NCBI RefSeq assembly: GCF_000195335.1
Contig: NC_015387.1
Location: 1,116,001-1,180,000 of the forward strand
From: Marinithermus hydrothermalis DSM 14884
Lineage (GTDB): Bacteria; Deinococcota; Deinococci; Deinococcales; Marinithermaceae
Direction: 5' to 3'
DNA length: 64,000 bases
The notes below the pieces were generated by a model, which was not told the origin of the DNA, made no database searches, and worked only from the letters and a program-made list of their open reading frames with translations. Shown piece by piece: positions 50,197 to 61,815 of the stretch (within the stretch, counting starts at the first letter, position 1; every line of letters begins with the position of its first letter). The position numbers and the translations under genes were made by a program.

Positions 50197-51280
50197 GATC
50201 GCCTCCAAGTAGGCGCCGGAGCGCCTCGGGCAGGCTGTTGCGGCCGCGGATCTCCGTGGCGGCGAGCGCCTCGTACTCCTCGCCGAAGTACTCGAGGAGG
50301 TCCTCCAGGAACCGCCCTTGGCCGTGCCGCAGGTGCACCTGACCATACCCGAAGAGCGCAAGGGTGGGTAACAGCTCCTCGAGGGTTTCGAGGGCTTGTC
50401 CGGTGTCCTCGCTCCAGTTCTCCCCGTCGCTGAAGTGGTACACGTACCGGTTGTACAGGTCCGGGGGGTACTCCTCGAGGAGTTTCGCGGCGAGCTGGAT
50501 GGCGCTGGAGAGGCGGGTGCCGCCTCCTTCGCGCACGCGGAAGAAGGCGTGCTCGTCCACCTCCCAGGCCTCGGTGTCGTGGAGGATGTAGCGCCGGTCG
50601 AGGCTCGGGAAGTGCTTGCGGATCCACGCGGTGATCCAGAAGGCGAGTTGTTTAACGATCTCGAGCTGCTCCCCCGCCATCGAGCCCGACACGTCCAGGG
50701 CGAACACCACGACCGCTTGGGCGATGGGGCGGGGGTGTTCGCGCGGCGCTCGGTAACGGAAGTCCTCGGGCTCCGGGATGAGCTGGGGGTCGTCGGGGCG
50801 GTAATCCCCGCTGATCAAGGAGCGCCGGAGGGCTTGGCGCAGCGTGCGGCGGACGTGCCGGAGGCTTTCCGGCCCGAAGCGGGAGAGGGTGGTGTAGCGC
50901 TTCGAGGTTTCCTCCACGGCTCCCGGGCCCTTGGGCTCGAGGCGCGGTAGACGCAGCACCTCTCCCATCAACTCCAGGAGCTCCTCGAACTCGATCTCCG
51001 CGACGGGGATGTGCCCGCCGGGGCCCAGGCTGCCCTGCCCGGCCCCACCCATGCCGCCCTGGCCGGTGCCGCTGCCCTCCCCGTCGCCTTCGCCTTGGCC
51101 GAAGGCGTTCTCCCCGTAGATCAGGCGGGGCACCTCCAGCTGCGGCAGCGGGATGGAGACCGGCTGGCCGGCGACCTCGCCCACGTACTCCGTGCGGGTG
51201 AGGAACTCTCGGACGCGTTTTTCCACCTCGCCCCGGACGATTTGTTTGAACCGCTGGAGGTCTCGTTCAATGGGCCGCAT
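50183..51280 (-). CDS. yeaH: YeaH/YhbH (DUF444) von Willebrand A-like protein
   Basis: 365 residues. A Gly-rich linker (about 65-90, many GxG repeats) precedes the VWA-like domain with MIDAS motif ALDVSGSMAG and later YHFSDGENWSEDTGQAL. It forms the conserved trio with PrkA and SpoVR. In enterobacteria these are linked to stress and nitrogen-starvation responses. It lies 18 nt downstream of prkA and overlaps spoVR. Confidence 0.93.
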
Positions 51281-51298
51281 GCCGCCATCCTCGGAGGA

Positions 51299-53317
<2,019 letters not shown>

Positions 53318-53435
53318 GGGTACCTCCCAAAGGCCTTGCTCAGAACGGAGCCATACCGTCTGTTTAATAGGACCCTTGCCCTAAAAATAGCAGTTTCGTG
53401 GAGGTGTTGCTGTATACTGGGGCACGAATCCCCGC

Positions 53436-53466
53436 AAAAACGGGTGCGCCTCCCACAGCGCACCCG
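53436..53466 (-). terminator. Terminator of the cca-MEMO transcript
   Basis: CGGGTGCGC (53441-53449) pairs with GCGCACCCG (53458-53466) across an 8-nt loop. On the minus strand five Ts follow (53436-53440). It is about 25 nt beyond the MEMO gene stop. Confidence 0.85.
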
Positions 53467-53490
53467 GCCTTCCGTACTCTGGGCTTCAGG

Positions 53491-54636
53491 CTAACGGAAG
53501 AGCACCGCTCCCGCGCCTACCGCGCTTAGGGTTTCCACCTCCGCGGAGAACCGGTACGCCACGACCTCCCCCGTGCCGCGCAGCACCGCTTTGAGCGCGT
53601 GTACCGCGGCGTACGCGTCGATGCCCGTGGGGTTCTTGGGCAGCGTCACGTCCAAAAACGCGCGGTCGAACTCACCCCCAGCGACAAGCTCCAGGTAACG
53701 GCGGTCCACGGCCTGCGCGCGGGTGGCGAGGGCGCGGGTGAGCGGTCCGTGCCCGAACCGGGCCCCGACGTGCGACAGGTCCACGCTCGCGACTGGCAGG
53801 AACGGGTAGTCCTTCGCCAGCACCTCCACGGCGCGCGCCAGCTCCTCCAAGGGGATGGCCTCCTCGCTCCCGGAGACGATCAGCGGGAGGATCTTAAAGC
53901 TCGCCTCGGGCCAAACGCCCTTGAGGAAGACCGCGGGAAACTCCACCGAGTGCTCCTCCCGGAAGGCGAGCGGCGTGTTGAAGAGCTCGAACGGCACGAG
54001 CGCGTCCAGGGCTCCGAGCGCCTCGAGGTCCACCTCGACCCGCCCCAGGGGCGTCTCGAACGCGAGGGGCAGCGCGGCCGCGATCTCCTGGATGGGGCGG
54101 TGGGCCACGCCCACCACCAGCACCCGCTCGGGCGGCGGGGTTTGAGCGAGGGCTTCGAGCACCGCGCCGTACACCTCGGGAACCCGCCGAGGCTCGAGGT
54201 GCGGCATCACCACACCGCGCACTGCTCCTTTTGTTCCTTCCGGCACGAGGGCGCGGAAGGCCTGGAGGTACGCGGTGAAGGCCTCAGCTTCGGCGGGGTA
54301 GGAGATCCCCGCGAGGGCCATGGGGCGGCTTTCCTGCTGGGTAAAGGCCCGCTCGGCCTCGGCGAGCTTCTGGGCGAACTCCGGGGTCTCGAGGAACCCC
54401 GCCCGCTCCAGGCCGCGGATGAGCTCCTCGAGTTTCTCCCGGGGGATGAGGCTGCCGCTCGTGTTGAGGATGTGGGCTTGCAGCTCCACCACGTCCCGGG
54501 TGCCGTCGAGGAGGCTCGCGAGGTACATGGCCTCCGGGCTCAGCACCAGCACCTCTTCGGAGATCCCATAAGGGTCGCGCAGCACGTACCCTTCGGGCGT
54601 AGGGGTGATCTCAAGCTCCCGAAGCTTCGGCTTCAT
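53491..54636 (-). CDS. MEMO family protein (AmmeMemoRadiSam system B-like) with N-terminal extension
   Basis: 381 residues. Residues about 110-381 are a MEMO-like, LigB-fold domain: GVVMPHLEPRRVPEVYGAV, VVGVAHRP, REEHSVEFPAVFLKGVWPEA and SVDLSHVGARFG. The first 95 or so residues (YVLRDPYGISEEVLVLSPEAM and VVELQAHIL) look like a small helical PqqD-type domain, which is unusual. The AMMECR1 and radical-SAM partners are not adjacent. The start overlaps cca by 26 nt, and TATACG lies 8 nt before the ATG. Confidence 0.82.
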   Translation of the reverse strand: MKPKLRELEITPTPEGYVLRDPYGISEEVLVLSPEAMYLASLLDGTRDVVELQAHILNTSGSLIPREKLEELIRGLERAGFLETPEFAQKLAEAERAFTQQESRPMALAGISYPAEAEAFTAYLQAFRALVPEGTKGAVRGVVMPHLEPRRVPEVYGAVLEALAQTPPPERVLVVGVAHRPIQEIAAALPLAFETPLGRVEVDLEALGALDALVPFELFNTPLAFREEHSVEFPAVFLKGVWPEASFKILPLIVSGSEEAIPLEELARAVEVLAKDYPFLPVASVDLSHVGARFGHGPLTRALATRAQAVDRRYLELVAGGEFDRAFLDVTLPKNPTGIDAYAAVHALKAVLRGTGEVVAYRFSAEVETLSAVGAGAVLFR

Positions 54637-55927
54637 GCCTTAATCGTATAAAGGCCCGGGCCTCCTCGGGCGTACGCACGTCCCCCACGGCCTGCGCTTC
54701 CGCGAGGGCCCGGAGAAGCCGCCCCACCTCAGGGCCCGGCGGGATCCCCAAAAGCGCCATGACCTCGCGCCCGGAGAGGAGGGGAGGCTCGAGGGGATGG
54801 TGTTCCAGAATCTCCCGCACCGTCTCGAGCGTGGCCCAGAGCTGCGCGGTCTCCTCCGGGTTCGCGCGCGGCCCCCGGGTCGCCTCGCGGTCCGCGAGCT
54901 GCAGGTACAGGAGATCCGGTAGGAGGGCGCGGTGCTTGTGCACCCAGCGGAGCAACCCCCGCCGGCTCTTGGGGGGAAGGTGCATGTGGTGCTGCACGAG
55001 CCGGTAGACGCGGCGTACGAGGGCCGTGGGCTCCCGGAGTCGCTTCAGGACCTCGCGCGCTACGCCCGCGCCGACCTCCGCGTGCCCGAAGAACCGGTAG
55101 TACCCCCGCTGGGGGTCCCACTGCCGCACCAGGGGTTTCGCCACGTCGTGCAGCAAAGCGGCCCAGCGCAGGGCGGGATCGGCCTTTGGGTGGATCCGCA
55201 CCAGTTGGGCCAGCACCTCGAGCTGGTGCCGGAACACCTCCAGGTGGTGGTACCCTCCCTGGGCCACCCCCACTCCGGCGGCCAGCTCCGGGAGGTACGC
55301 GGCGAGCAGGCCTCGGCGCTCGAGCTCGAGGAACCCGTTCGCGGCGTAAGGGGAGGCGAGCAGTTTCTCCAGCTCGTCCCGCACGCGCTCCCACGCCGGC
55401 CGCGTGCTGAAGCGCAGGGCCTCGGCGTGGGCGCGCACCCACCGCGCGGTCCGCGCCTCCAGCTTGAGGCCGAGCGTGTAGGCGAGCCGCACGGCCCTGA
55501 GGCTGCGCAAGGGGTCCGCCCAGAGGTTTTGGCGCCGCACTGCGCGCAGCCACCCGTGCGCTAGGTCGTGGCGCGCCAGGCTTGGGCCGAGCACCAGGCC
55601 ACGCTGGTTCGCGGCGAGGGCGTTCACGGTGAAATCCCGCCGGAGGAGGTCCTCTACAAGCCCTCCGGGCGGGAGAGGCGTGTAATCCAGGGTGAGCCCT
55701 TCCTTCACGACGCGCCAGTGCCCCCGCGCCTCGTCCAGGAGGAACGCGCTGCCCCCTAGGGTCTTCGCCGCGCGGGTGGCCTCGAGGCGCGGGTCCAGGA
55801 CAACGAAGTCGAAGTCCGCGGGGTGCCGGCCAAGCCACAGATCCCGGACCGCGCCGCCCACCAGGTATCCTGTTCGGGGGAAGGGAAGGTGCTTTGGAAG
55901 ATGGACGCGACCGAGCGCGACGAGCAT
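54611..55927 (-). CDS. cca: CCA/poly(A) nucleotidyltransferase family with HD domain
   Basis: About 438 residues. Head domain with GYLVGGAVRDLWLG and the catalytic acidic pair in ADFDFVVLD, then LLRRDFTVNALA, a neck/body, and an HD motif in AALLHDVAKP. In Deinococcus CCA addition is split between CC- and A-adding enzymes, so the specificity is open. The ATG at 55927 has CATAAT (55934-55939) 6 nt upstream. It is divergent from coaE, sharing overlapping start signals. Confidence 0.9.
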   Translation of the reverse strand: MLVALGRVHLPKHLPFPRTGYLVGGAVRDLWLGRHPADFDFVVLDPRLEATRAAKTLGGSAFLLDEARGHWRVVKEGLTLDYTPLPPGGLVEDLLRRDFTVNALAANQRGLVLGPSLARHDLAHGWLRAVRRQNLWADPLRSLRAVRLAYTLGLKLEARTARWVRAHAEALRFSTRPAWERVRDELEKLLASPYAANGFLELERRGLLAAYLPELAAGVGVAQGGYHHLEVFRHQLEVLAQLVRIHPKADPALRWAALLHDVAKPLVRQWDPQRGYYRFFGHAEVGAGVAREVLKRLREPTALVRRVYRLVQHHMHLPPKSRRGLLRWVHKHRALLPDLLYLQLADREATRGPRANPEETAQLWATLETVREILEHHPLEPPLLSGREVMALLGIPPGPEVGRLLRALAEAQAVGDVRTPEEARAFIRLRHEAEASGA

Positions 55928-55939
55928 AAACCCATTATG
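55925..55939. promoter_or_regulatory. Interlocked divergent start signals of cca and coaE
   Basis: The 15-bp CATAAACCCATTATG contains both start codons. CATAAA (55925-55930) is 6 nt before the coaE ATG and includes the complement of the cca ATG. CATAAT on the minus strand (55934-55939) is 6 nt before the cca ATG and includes the complement of the coaE ATG. Both would give leaderless mRNAs. Confidence 0.6.
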
Positions 55940-56536
55940 CGCCGGATTGGCCTTACGGGCAGCATCGGGAGTGGAAAATCCACGGTCGCGCGCATGCTCG
56001 AGCGGCGCGGCCTGCCGGTGATCGACGCCGACCAGCTGGCCCGCGAGGCCGCACAAGCCATGCAAGGCGAGATCTGCCGCGCCTTCCCCGAGGCCTGCCG
56101 GGGCAGCGTACTAGACCGCGCCCGTCTCGCGGAGATCGTGTTTCGCGATCCTGCGGCCCGCGAACGCCTCGAGCGCCTCATCCACCCGTACGTGCGTCGG
56201 CGCATGGCCCAGGAGATCGCGCGGCTCGAGCAACGCCCTGTCCCGCCCCCCGCGGTGATTCTGGAGATCCCTTTGCTGTTTGAGGGGGGGCTCGAGCGCG
56301 GGTTGGACGGGGTGCTCGTCGTGACCGCTCCGGACGCGGTGCGGATGCAGCGCGTGCAGGTGCGGAGCGGGCTGGATCCCGAGGCCTTCCGGGCCCGGGA
56401 CGCGGCGCAGATGCCACAGGCGGAGAAGGCCCGCCGCGCGGACTGGGTGATCGAGAACGCCGGGGACCTGGAGGCCCTCGAGCGAGCGGTGGAGGCGTGG
56501 TACCGGGAGGTGATCCTGTGTGAAGATCGTGCATGA
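55937..56536 (+). CDS. coaE: Dephospho-CoA kinase
   Basis: Last step of CoA synthesis. 199 residues. P-loop GLTGSIGSGKSTVARML, DADQLAREA and EIPLLFEGGLE are conserved. The ATG at 55937 matches the family N-terminus and has a -10-like box 6 nt upstream. It overlaps the next gene by 17 nt. Confidence 0.95.
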   Translation: MRRIGLTGSIGSGKSTVARMLERRGLPVIDADQLAREAAQAMQGEICRAFPEACRGSVLDRARLAEIVFRDPAARERLERLIHPYVRRRMAQEIARLEQRPVPPPAVILEIPLLFEGGLERGLDGVLVVTAPDAVRMQRVQVRSGLDPEAFRARDAAQMPQAEKARRADWVIENAGDLEALERAVEAWYREVILCEDRA

Positions 56537-57326
56537 CGGGTTGGGGACGCTCGAGCTGCCGGAAGATCCGAAGCGCATCGTTTCGCTCGCCCCGAACGCC
56601 ACGGAGACTTTGTACCGCCTGGGTTTGGGCGCGCGGCTGGTGGGGCGCAGCGCGTTCTGTTACCGGCCGGAAGCTGCGAACGCCCTGCCCGTGGTGGCGA
56701 GCTACACGAAGGTGCGTTGGCGGCTTTTGGAGGAGCTGAGCCCGGACCTGATCCTGACCACGACCGGGATTCAGCGCGACCTCACCCGCACCCTTCATGA
56801 GGCGGGGTACCCTGTCTTCCCGGTACCGCTTCCCCACACGCCTTGGGGCATCCTGGAGAACGTGGGGTTGCTCGGCGGGCTGACCGGGACTGTAGAGGCC
56901 GCAGCGCGCTTGAGTACCGAGCTTGCCGAGCGTTACGCGCGCCTTGCGAACCGGTTCGCGGGCGTACGCGTGTACTTCGAGTTCGACTTCAACGGGCCGA
57001 TCAGCGTGGGGCGGGGCAGCTACATCGACGCGGCCTTATCCCACCTGGGGATGGTGAACGTGTACGGCCACCGAGCGGAGGCCTACTTCGTGCCGGACCT
57101 GGAGGAGGTCGCGCGCCTCGAGCCCGAGCTGGTCATCTACGAGCCCAAGCCGGTCCGCAGCAAGGCGGTTATCCAGGAGAAGACCCGAGCCCTTATGCGT
57201 CAGCGGGGGTGGGTGTACCCTCTCGTGATCACCGGCGGTGACGAGATCGCCCATTACGGTCCCCAGTTCTTCGCGTACCTCGAGGCGCTCGCCGAGGAGA
57301 TCGCGTGCGTGCTCGAGGCCCGCTAA
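56520..57326 (+). CDS. BtuF/FecB-type substrate-binding domain without signal peptide
   Basis: 268 residues of the helical-backbone metal-receptor fold (PF01497): KRIVSLAPNATETLYRLGLG, LSPDLILTTTG and a long central helix. Homologues bind cobalamin or ferric siderophores in the periplasm. This one has no signal peptide or lipobox: it starts MKIVHDGLGTLELPEDPKRI, and the GTG start sits inside coaE. No ABC transporter genes adjoin. A cytoplasmic ligand-binding or sensory role is possible but unproven. Confidence 0.82.
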   Translation: MKIVHDGLGTLELPEDPKRIVSLAPNATETLYRLGLGARLVGRSAFCYRPEAANALPVVASYTKVRWRLLEELSPDLILTTTGIQRDLTRTLHEAGYPVFPVPLPHTPWGILENVGLLGGLTGTVEAAARLSTELAERYARLANRFAGVRVYFEFDFNGPISVGRGSYIDAALSHLGMVNVYGHRAEAYFVPDLEEVARLEPELVIYEPKPVRSKAVIQEKTRALMRQRGWVYPLVITGGDEIAHYGPQFFAYLEALAEEIACVLEAR

Positions 57327-57334
57327 AACGCGGT

Positions 57335-57451
<117 letters not shown>

Positions 57452-57512
57452 GTGCCGTTCATAAGCCTAGCAAAGCGTCTGGGATGCGTCAAGCTGCGGG
57501 TAAGATGAAGGC

Positions 57513-58799
57513 ATGGGGGGGCTTTACGAGCAGGCGGTGCAGGTGCTTCGCAATAACGACCGCGGCGGCTTCACCGCGCCCGCGCAGGGTTTGTACCCGT
57601 ACCAGTGGCTTTGGGACTCCGGGTTTAACGCGATGGGGTGGCTGCACCTGGACGAGCGTCGGGCGTGGCAGGAGTTGTTCTCCCTGTTCGAGGGGCAGTG
57701 GCCCGACGGGATGGTGCCGCACATCGTGTTTCACAAAAAGCAAGAGAGTTACTTTCCCGGCCCCGAGGTCTGGGGCACGGTCGGGCGGGGGTGCGCGAGC
57801 TCGGTGATCACCCAGCCGCCCATCCTGGCTACGGCCGTGCGTTACCTGTACGAGCACGCCCGGGATCACGCGTTCGCCCGGGAGTCGGCGAAGGCCTTGT
57901 ACCCCAGGATCCTGGCGTACCACCGGTGGCTGTACCAGGCGCGCGACCCGAACCGCACCGGGCTGGTCGCGGTAGTGCACCCGTGGGCGACCGGGATGGA
58001 CAACAGCCCCGCTTGGGATGAACCCCTCCGGCGCGTACCGACGGAAGGGGTGCCCCCGTACGAGCGCAAGGACCTGCTCTACGCCAAGCCGGAGGAGCGT
58101 CCCCGCAAGGAGGAGTACGACCGCTACCTCTGGCTTTTGTACTTCTTCCGCCGGCTGAACTTCGACCAGCGCGCCATCTTTCGCGAATCGCCCTTCAAGG
58201 TGATCGACGTGGGCTTCAACGCGATCCTGCACCGGGCGAACCAGGATCTGTACGCCCTTGCGGTCATGCTCGGGGAGGAGCCGCACGAGATCCAGGAGTG
58301 GATCGTGGAAGCCCAGGTGGGCTTCCAAGCCCTTTGGGACCGCGAGGACAACTTTTACTACTCCCTCGACCTCATCACCGGTCGGCGCATTCGCGTCAAG
58401 ACCTCGGCGGGCTTCCTCCCTTTGTTCGCGGGCATCCCCGGTGAGGGCCGGGCGCGCCGCTTGGCGGAGCATTTCCGGGAATGGGTGCGCCACGTGCGTT
58501 ACGCCCTGCCTAGCGTGCACCCCCTCGAGCCGAGTTTTGAAGGCACGCGGTACTGGCGCGGCCCGGTTTGGGTGAACGTGAACTGGATGCTCGCCGAGGC
58601 CTTCTGGGACTACGGGTACGACGACCTCGCGGAACGCCTGCGAAACGACACGCTCGAGCTGATTCGCCGCTTTGGCTTCCGCGAGTACTACCACCCCAAA
58701 ACCGGGGAGGGCCGCGGCGGTAAGGACTTTTCCTGGACGGCCGCGCTGGCTTTGGTGTGGCGCCTGCTGACTCGGGACGAGGACGCTCCTGCAGCGTGA
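57513..58799 (+). CDS. mgH: Mannosylglycerate hydrolase (GH63-like)
   Basis: 428-residue (alpha/alpha)6-barrel glycosidase resembling the Thermus thermophilus and Rubrobacter enzymes that split mannosylglycerate (and glucosylglycerate) into sugar and glycerate. YPYQWLWDSGFNAMGW, HPWATGMDNSPAWDEPL and YWRGPVWVNVNWML are typical. It has no signal peptide, so it probably recycles the intracellular compatible solute. TAAGAT (57501-57506) is 6 nt before the ATG. Mannosylglycerate synthesis genes are not in the window. Confidence 0.85.
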   Translation: MGGLYEQAVQVLRNNDRGGFTAPAQGLYPYQWLWDSGFNAMGWLHLDERRAWQELFSLFEGQWPDGMVPHIVFHKKQESYFPGPEVWGTVGRGCASSVITQPPILATAVRYLYEHARDHAFARESAKALYPRILAYHRWLYQARDPNRTGLVAVVHPWATGMDNSPAWDEPLRRVPTEGVPPYERKDLLYAKPEERPRKEEYDRYLWLLYFFRRLNFDQRAIFRESPFKVIDVGFNAILHRANQDLYALAVMLGEEPHEIQEWIVEAQVGFQALWDREDNFYYSLDLITGRRIRVKTSAGFLPLFAGIPGEGRARRLAEHFREWVRHVRYALPSVHPLEPSFEGTRYWRGPVWVNVNWMLAEAFWDYGYDDLAERLRNDTLELIRRFGFREYYHPKTGEGRGGKDFSWTAALALVWRLLTRDEDAPAA

Positions 58800-58822
58800 C
58801 GGCTCGTGCTAGACTTGGGGGC

Positions 58823-59608
58823 ATGAAGCTGGCCTTCGTCGGCGTGGGGAAGATGGGTAGAAGTCTGTTGGAAGCGCTCCTCGCGGCGGAGTTTTTGCCC
58901 CCGGAGTCGGTCGGCGTTCTCATGCGCACCCCGGAACGCACGCGCGAGGTGGCCGCCCGCTACGGGGTCGTGCCGCTCCGGTTAGAGGAACTCGAGCGCG
59001 CAGAACGCGTGCTCATCGCGGTGCAGCCGAAGGATTTTACGCACCTGGCTCCCAAGATCGCGCACCCAAACACGGGTTACCTCTCCATCATGGCGGGAGT
59101 CCCAACCGCTGTGCTTGCTCGGAGACTGGGAACCCGCCGAGTGGTGCGGGCCATGCCGAACCTGGCCGCGACGATCCGCAAAAGCGCCACTGCTCTCACC
59201 GCGCCCCGTGAGGCCCTCGAGGCCGGGGATCTGGAGTTCGCCTTCGCCCTGTTTCGTACGGCCGGGGACGTGTACGAGCTTCCGGAGCACTTGTTTGACG
59301 CCTTCACCGGTATGACCGCCTCCGCGCCCGCGTATTTTGCGATCGTCGCGGAAGCCCTCGCGGATGGCGGGGTACGCATGGGCATTCCGCGCGCCCAGGC
59401 CCTGGCGATGGCCGCGGATGTGCTGGTCGCGACCGGGGAGTTATTGCGCTTGAAGCACCCGGCGGTCCTTAAGGACGAGGTTTCCAGCCCGGGCGGCACC
59501 ACGATTCACGGGGTCGCGGCCCTCGAGCGTCGGGGGGTGCGCGCGGCGTTTATTGAGGCGGTGGAAGCCGCGACGGCGCGCGGACACGCGTTGGGAGAGG
59601 AGGAATGA
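58823..59608 (+). CDS. proC: Pyrroline-5-carboxylate reductase
   Basis: Final step of proline synthesis. 261 residues. The Rossmann motif [15 protein letters not shown] is at the N-terminus. The family signature [18 protein letters not shown] is near the C-terminus. The ATG at 58823 is chosen because TAGACT (58810-58815) is 7 nt upstream and matches the conserved N-terminus. It overlaps the next gene by 4 nt. Confidence 0.96.
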   Translation: MKLAFVGVGKMGRSLLEALLAAEFLPPESVGVLMRTPERTREVAARYGVVPLRLEELERAERVLIAVQPKDFTHLAPKIAHPNTGYLSIMAGVPTAVLARRLGTRRVVRAMPNLAATIRKSATALTAPREALEAGDLEFAFALFRTAGDVYELPEHLFDAFTGMTASAPAYFAIVAEALADGGVRMGIPRAQALAMAADVLVATGELLRLKHPAVLKDEVSSPGGTTIHGVAALERRGVRAAFIEAVEAATARGHALGEEE

Positions 59609-60168
59609 GGGGGATGCGTGGGTGGCTCGTGGCGCTTCTCCTCGTCTTGGGGGGGGCGTGGGCTGAACCCGATTACTACCCGCACGCGCTGGGGCTCGCC
59701 TGGGTGTACGACTCGGGGGAGGAGCAGGTCTTCGTTGAGGAGCGTGAGCTGGACGGGCAGCGCGTGTGGGTGCTCGAGCACCGCTTTTCGGGGAAGGCGC
59801 GGTACGCCGATGTGGTGCGTTACGGGGAGGACGGGGTCTGGCTTTTGGGGATTGTTCTGGATGGAGAGTTTAAACCGTACGACCCGCCCATCCAGCTCTA
59901 CCCACCCGCGCCCCTGTGGGTAGGGCGGGAGTGGGGCAGCCGCTCTTCTTTGGACGGGCAGCGCGTGGTGGTGGTGGCGCGCGTGCTGCGGGTCGAGGGG
60001 GTCACGGTGCCCGCAGGGCGCTTTAACGCCTTTGTGATTCGCGGCTCCCTCACGACGGAAAGCGGTGGGAGCCGCGTGATGGACACGTACTTCGTGCCGG
60101 GGGTAGGGGTGGTGCGCTTCGCGACGCAGGACGGTGGTGCGATCGATCTCATCGACCTGCGCCGCTAG
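59605..60168 (+). CDS. Secreted hypothetical protein
   Basis: 187 residues, family not recognised. A signal peptide is evident (GWLVALLLVLGGAWA, cleavage about residue 20 before EPDYYP). The mature part is rich in beta-strand and aromatic residues, with LGLAWVYDSGEEQVFVEE and VMDTYFVPGVGVVRF. The latter resembles a turn seen in several periplasmic beta-sandwich lipoproteins. Coupled to proC by ATGA. Its 3' end overlaps the convergent glycosyltransferase gene by 20 nt. Confidence 0.8.
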   Translation: MRGMRGWLVALLLVLGGAWAEPDYYPHALGLAWVYDSGEEQVFVEERELDGQRVWVLEHRFSGKARYADVVRYGEDGVWLLGIVLDGEFKPYDPPIQLYPPAPLWVGREWGSRSSLDGQRVVVVARVLRVEGVTVPAGRFNAFVIRGSLTTESGGSRVMDTYFVPGVGVVRFATQDGGAIDLIDLRR

Positions 60169-60790
60169 CCCAGTAGCGCAGGATCTCGTAGTACATGCGG
60201 AGTCGGTGGGCGAACCCGGCCCAAAACCCGCGTTTTTCCTCCTTCATCACCTGGCTCATGCCCGGGAGCGGCACGTACCGTACCCGCCACCCCTCCCGCT
60301 CCGCCGTACGCGTGAGGAGGAGCTCGACGTCGTACCGGGCATGCTCTAGGCCCTGCACCGAGGCAAGGCGGGCGGTGGGCAGAGCCCGTTGCCCTGAAAG
60401 GTAGGGCGTGAGGCGCTGGGCGAGGTCCGTGCGGAGCCGCCCCCCCTGAAACACCCCCACGGTCATCTCGGCCTCGTTTTGCAGGACCGGGTTAAGAAGG
60501 GCGGAGAGGTGCTCGGGCTTTAAGCCCACCAGATCCGCGTCCAGCAGGATTACGTACGGGGTCCGGACCGCTTGGAGCCCTGCGGCGAGCGCCCCGCCCT
60601 TCCCGCGGTTTTGGGGGAGCCGGACCACCTCCGCGCCGGCGGCTTCGGCTTGCGCGGCTGTCCGGTCGGTGGAGCCATCATCCGCGACGACCACGGGGTA
60701 TCCGGCCTCCCGCGCGCGCTGAACGACGTGCGCTACGGTGGCTTCCTCGTTGTACGCGGGGATGAGGACGGTCGCCTGGCTCACCTTCAC
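60149..60790 (-). CDS. GT2-family glycosyltransferase
   Basis: 213 residues, GT-A fold. It starts with VLIPAYNEEATVAHVVQRA; VVADDGSTDRT and LLDADLVGL supply the nucleotide-binding acids. It has no membrane span, so it is soluble or peripheral. GlgA/GpgS-like or polyprenyl-phosphate glycosyltransferases share this pattern, and the substrate is unknown. The GTG start overlaps the rseP stop (GTGA), placing it last in the envelope operon. Confidence 0.85.
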   Translation of the reverse strand: MKVSQATVLIPAYNEEATVAHVVQRAREAGYPVVVADDGSTDRTAAQAEAAGAEVVRLPQNRGKGGALAAGLQAVRTPYVILLDADLVGLKPEHLSALLNPVLQNEAEMTVGVFQGGRLRTDLAQRLTPYLSGQRALPTARLASVQGLEHARYDVELLLTRTAEREGWRVRYVPLPGMSQVMKEEKRGFWAGFAHRLRMYYEILRYWASGAGR

Positions 60791-61815
60791 CCTCCGAAGA
60801 AACGCTGGACGTCCTGCAACGTAATCATAACGATAAGGAAGATCAAAAACATAAACCCGATAAAATTAACCGCCGCTTCGTGCTCCGGTCCGATACGCCC
60901 TCTCGTCAGCCCGTTCAGGACGAGCATGAACAACCGCCCCCCGTCCAGGCTAGGGATGGGCAGCAGGTTAAACACCGCGAGGGACAGGTTGATCACGGCC
61001 ATCAAGCGGATGAGGGCAAACCATCCTTCCTGCGCGGCCTCTCCCGTCATCGCGACGATCCCCACCGGCCCGACCACCTCCCCGGTGGCCGTGCCCGTGA
61101 ACGCCCCGAGGATGCCCCGGATGAAGCTCTGCACCATCTCCGGGAAGAACCCTACCGAGAACTGCACCGCCTGCGCGAACGCGCTGGGGAAAGGCAGCTG
61201 CACGTACGCCACGCCCGGACGATACCGCACACCGATCTGCTCGGCCTCGGGCGTCCAGACGAGCTGAATCTCGAGCGGCGCCCCGTCCCGCAGGACGGTA
61301 AGCGCGTGCGGCCCTGGCCGTTCCTTGACCTTCGCCAAGTCCGTGTATGCCTCGAGCGGCTGCCCGTCGATCGCGACGATGACATCGCCTGGCCTCAGGC
61401 CCGCGCGTTCCGCTAGGCTCTCGGGGAGAACCTCAACGATGTGCGCTTCTGTAGGGATCGCTCGCGGTATGCCCTGGCCGCTGAAGAGCACGGCCATCAG
61501 CGTCCACGCCAGGAGCAGGTTCATCACGACGCCTGCGAGCAGGATGAACGCCTTCCCCAAGAACCCCAACCGGGCATACCCCCGAAGGCGCCCGTCGGGA
61601 TCGGGGACCATGCCCTCGATCTCCGCGTACCCCCCGAGGGGGATCAGGCTGAGCCGCCACTCGGTCCCGCCGCGCTTAAAGCGCACCAAAGGCGGCCCAA
61701 ACCCAATGGAGAACGCGGGAACCCCTACGCCCTGCAGCCGAGCTGCCAAGTAATGCCCCAGCTCGTGCACGAAGATGCTAACGCCGAGAATCAGCAGAAA
61801 GAGCACCAGGCTCAT
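60787..61815 (-). CDS. rseP: Site-2 intramembrane zinc metalloprotease (RseP/RasP)
   Basis: 342 residues. The first membrane span carries the zinc motif [11 protein letters not shown] (His 17, Glu 18, His 21). One PDZ domain (about 115-190, [19 protein letters not shown]) follows, and the third zinc ligand is in [13 protein letters not shown]. It cleaves membrane-embedded anti-sigma factors or signal peptide remnants. The ATG at 61815 overlaps the dxr stop (ATGA), with AAAGGAG upstream. Confidence 0.94.
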   Translation of the reverse strand: MSLVLFLLILGVSIFVHELGHYLAARLQGVGVPAFSIGFGPPLVRFKRGGTEWRLSLIPLGGYAEIEGMVPDPDGRLRGYARLGFLGKAFILLAGVVMNLLLAWTLMAVLFSGQGIPRAIPTEAHIVEVLPESLAERAGLRPGDVIVAIDGQPLEAYTDLAKVKERPGPHALTVLRDGAPLEIQLVWTPEAEQIGVRYRPGVAYVQLPFPSAFAQAVQFSVGFFPEMVQSFIRGILGAFTGTATGEVVGPVGIVAMTGEAAQEGWFALIRLMAVINLSLAVFNLLPIPSLDGGRLFMLVLNGLTRGRIGPEHEAAVNFIGFMFLIFLIVMITLQDVQRFFGG

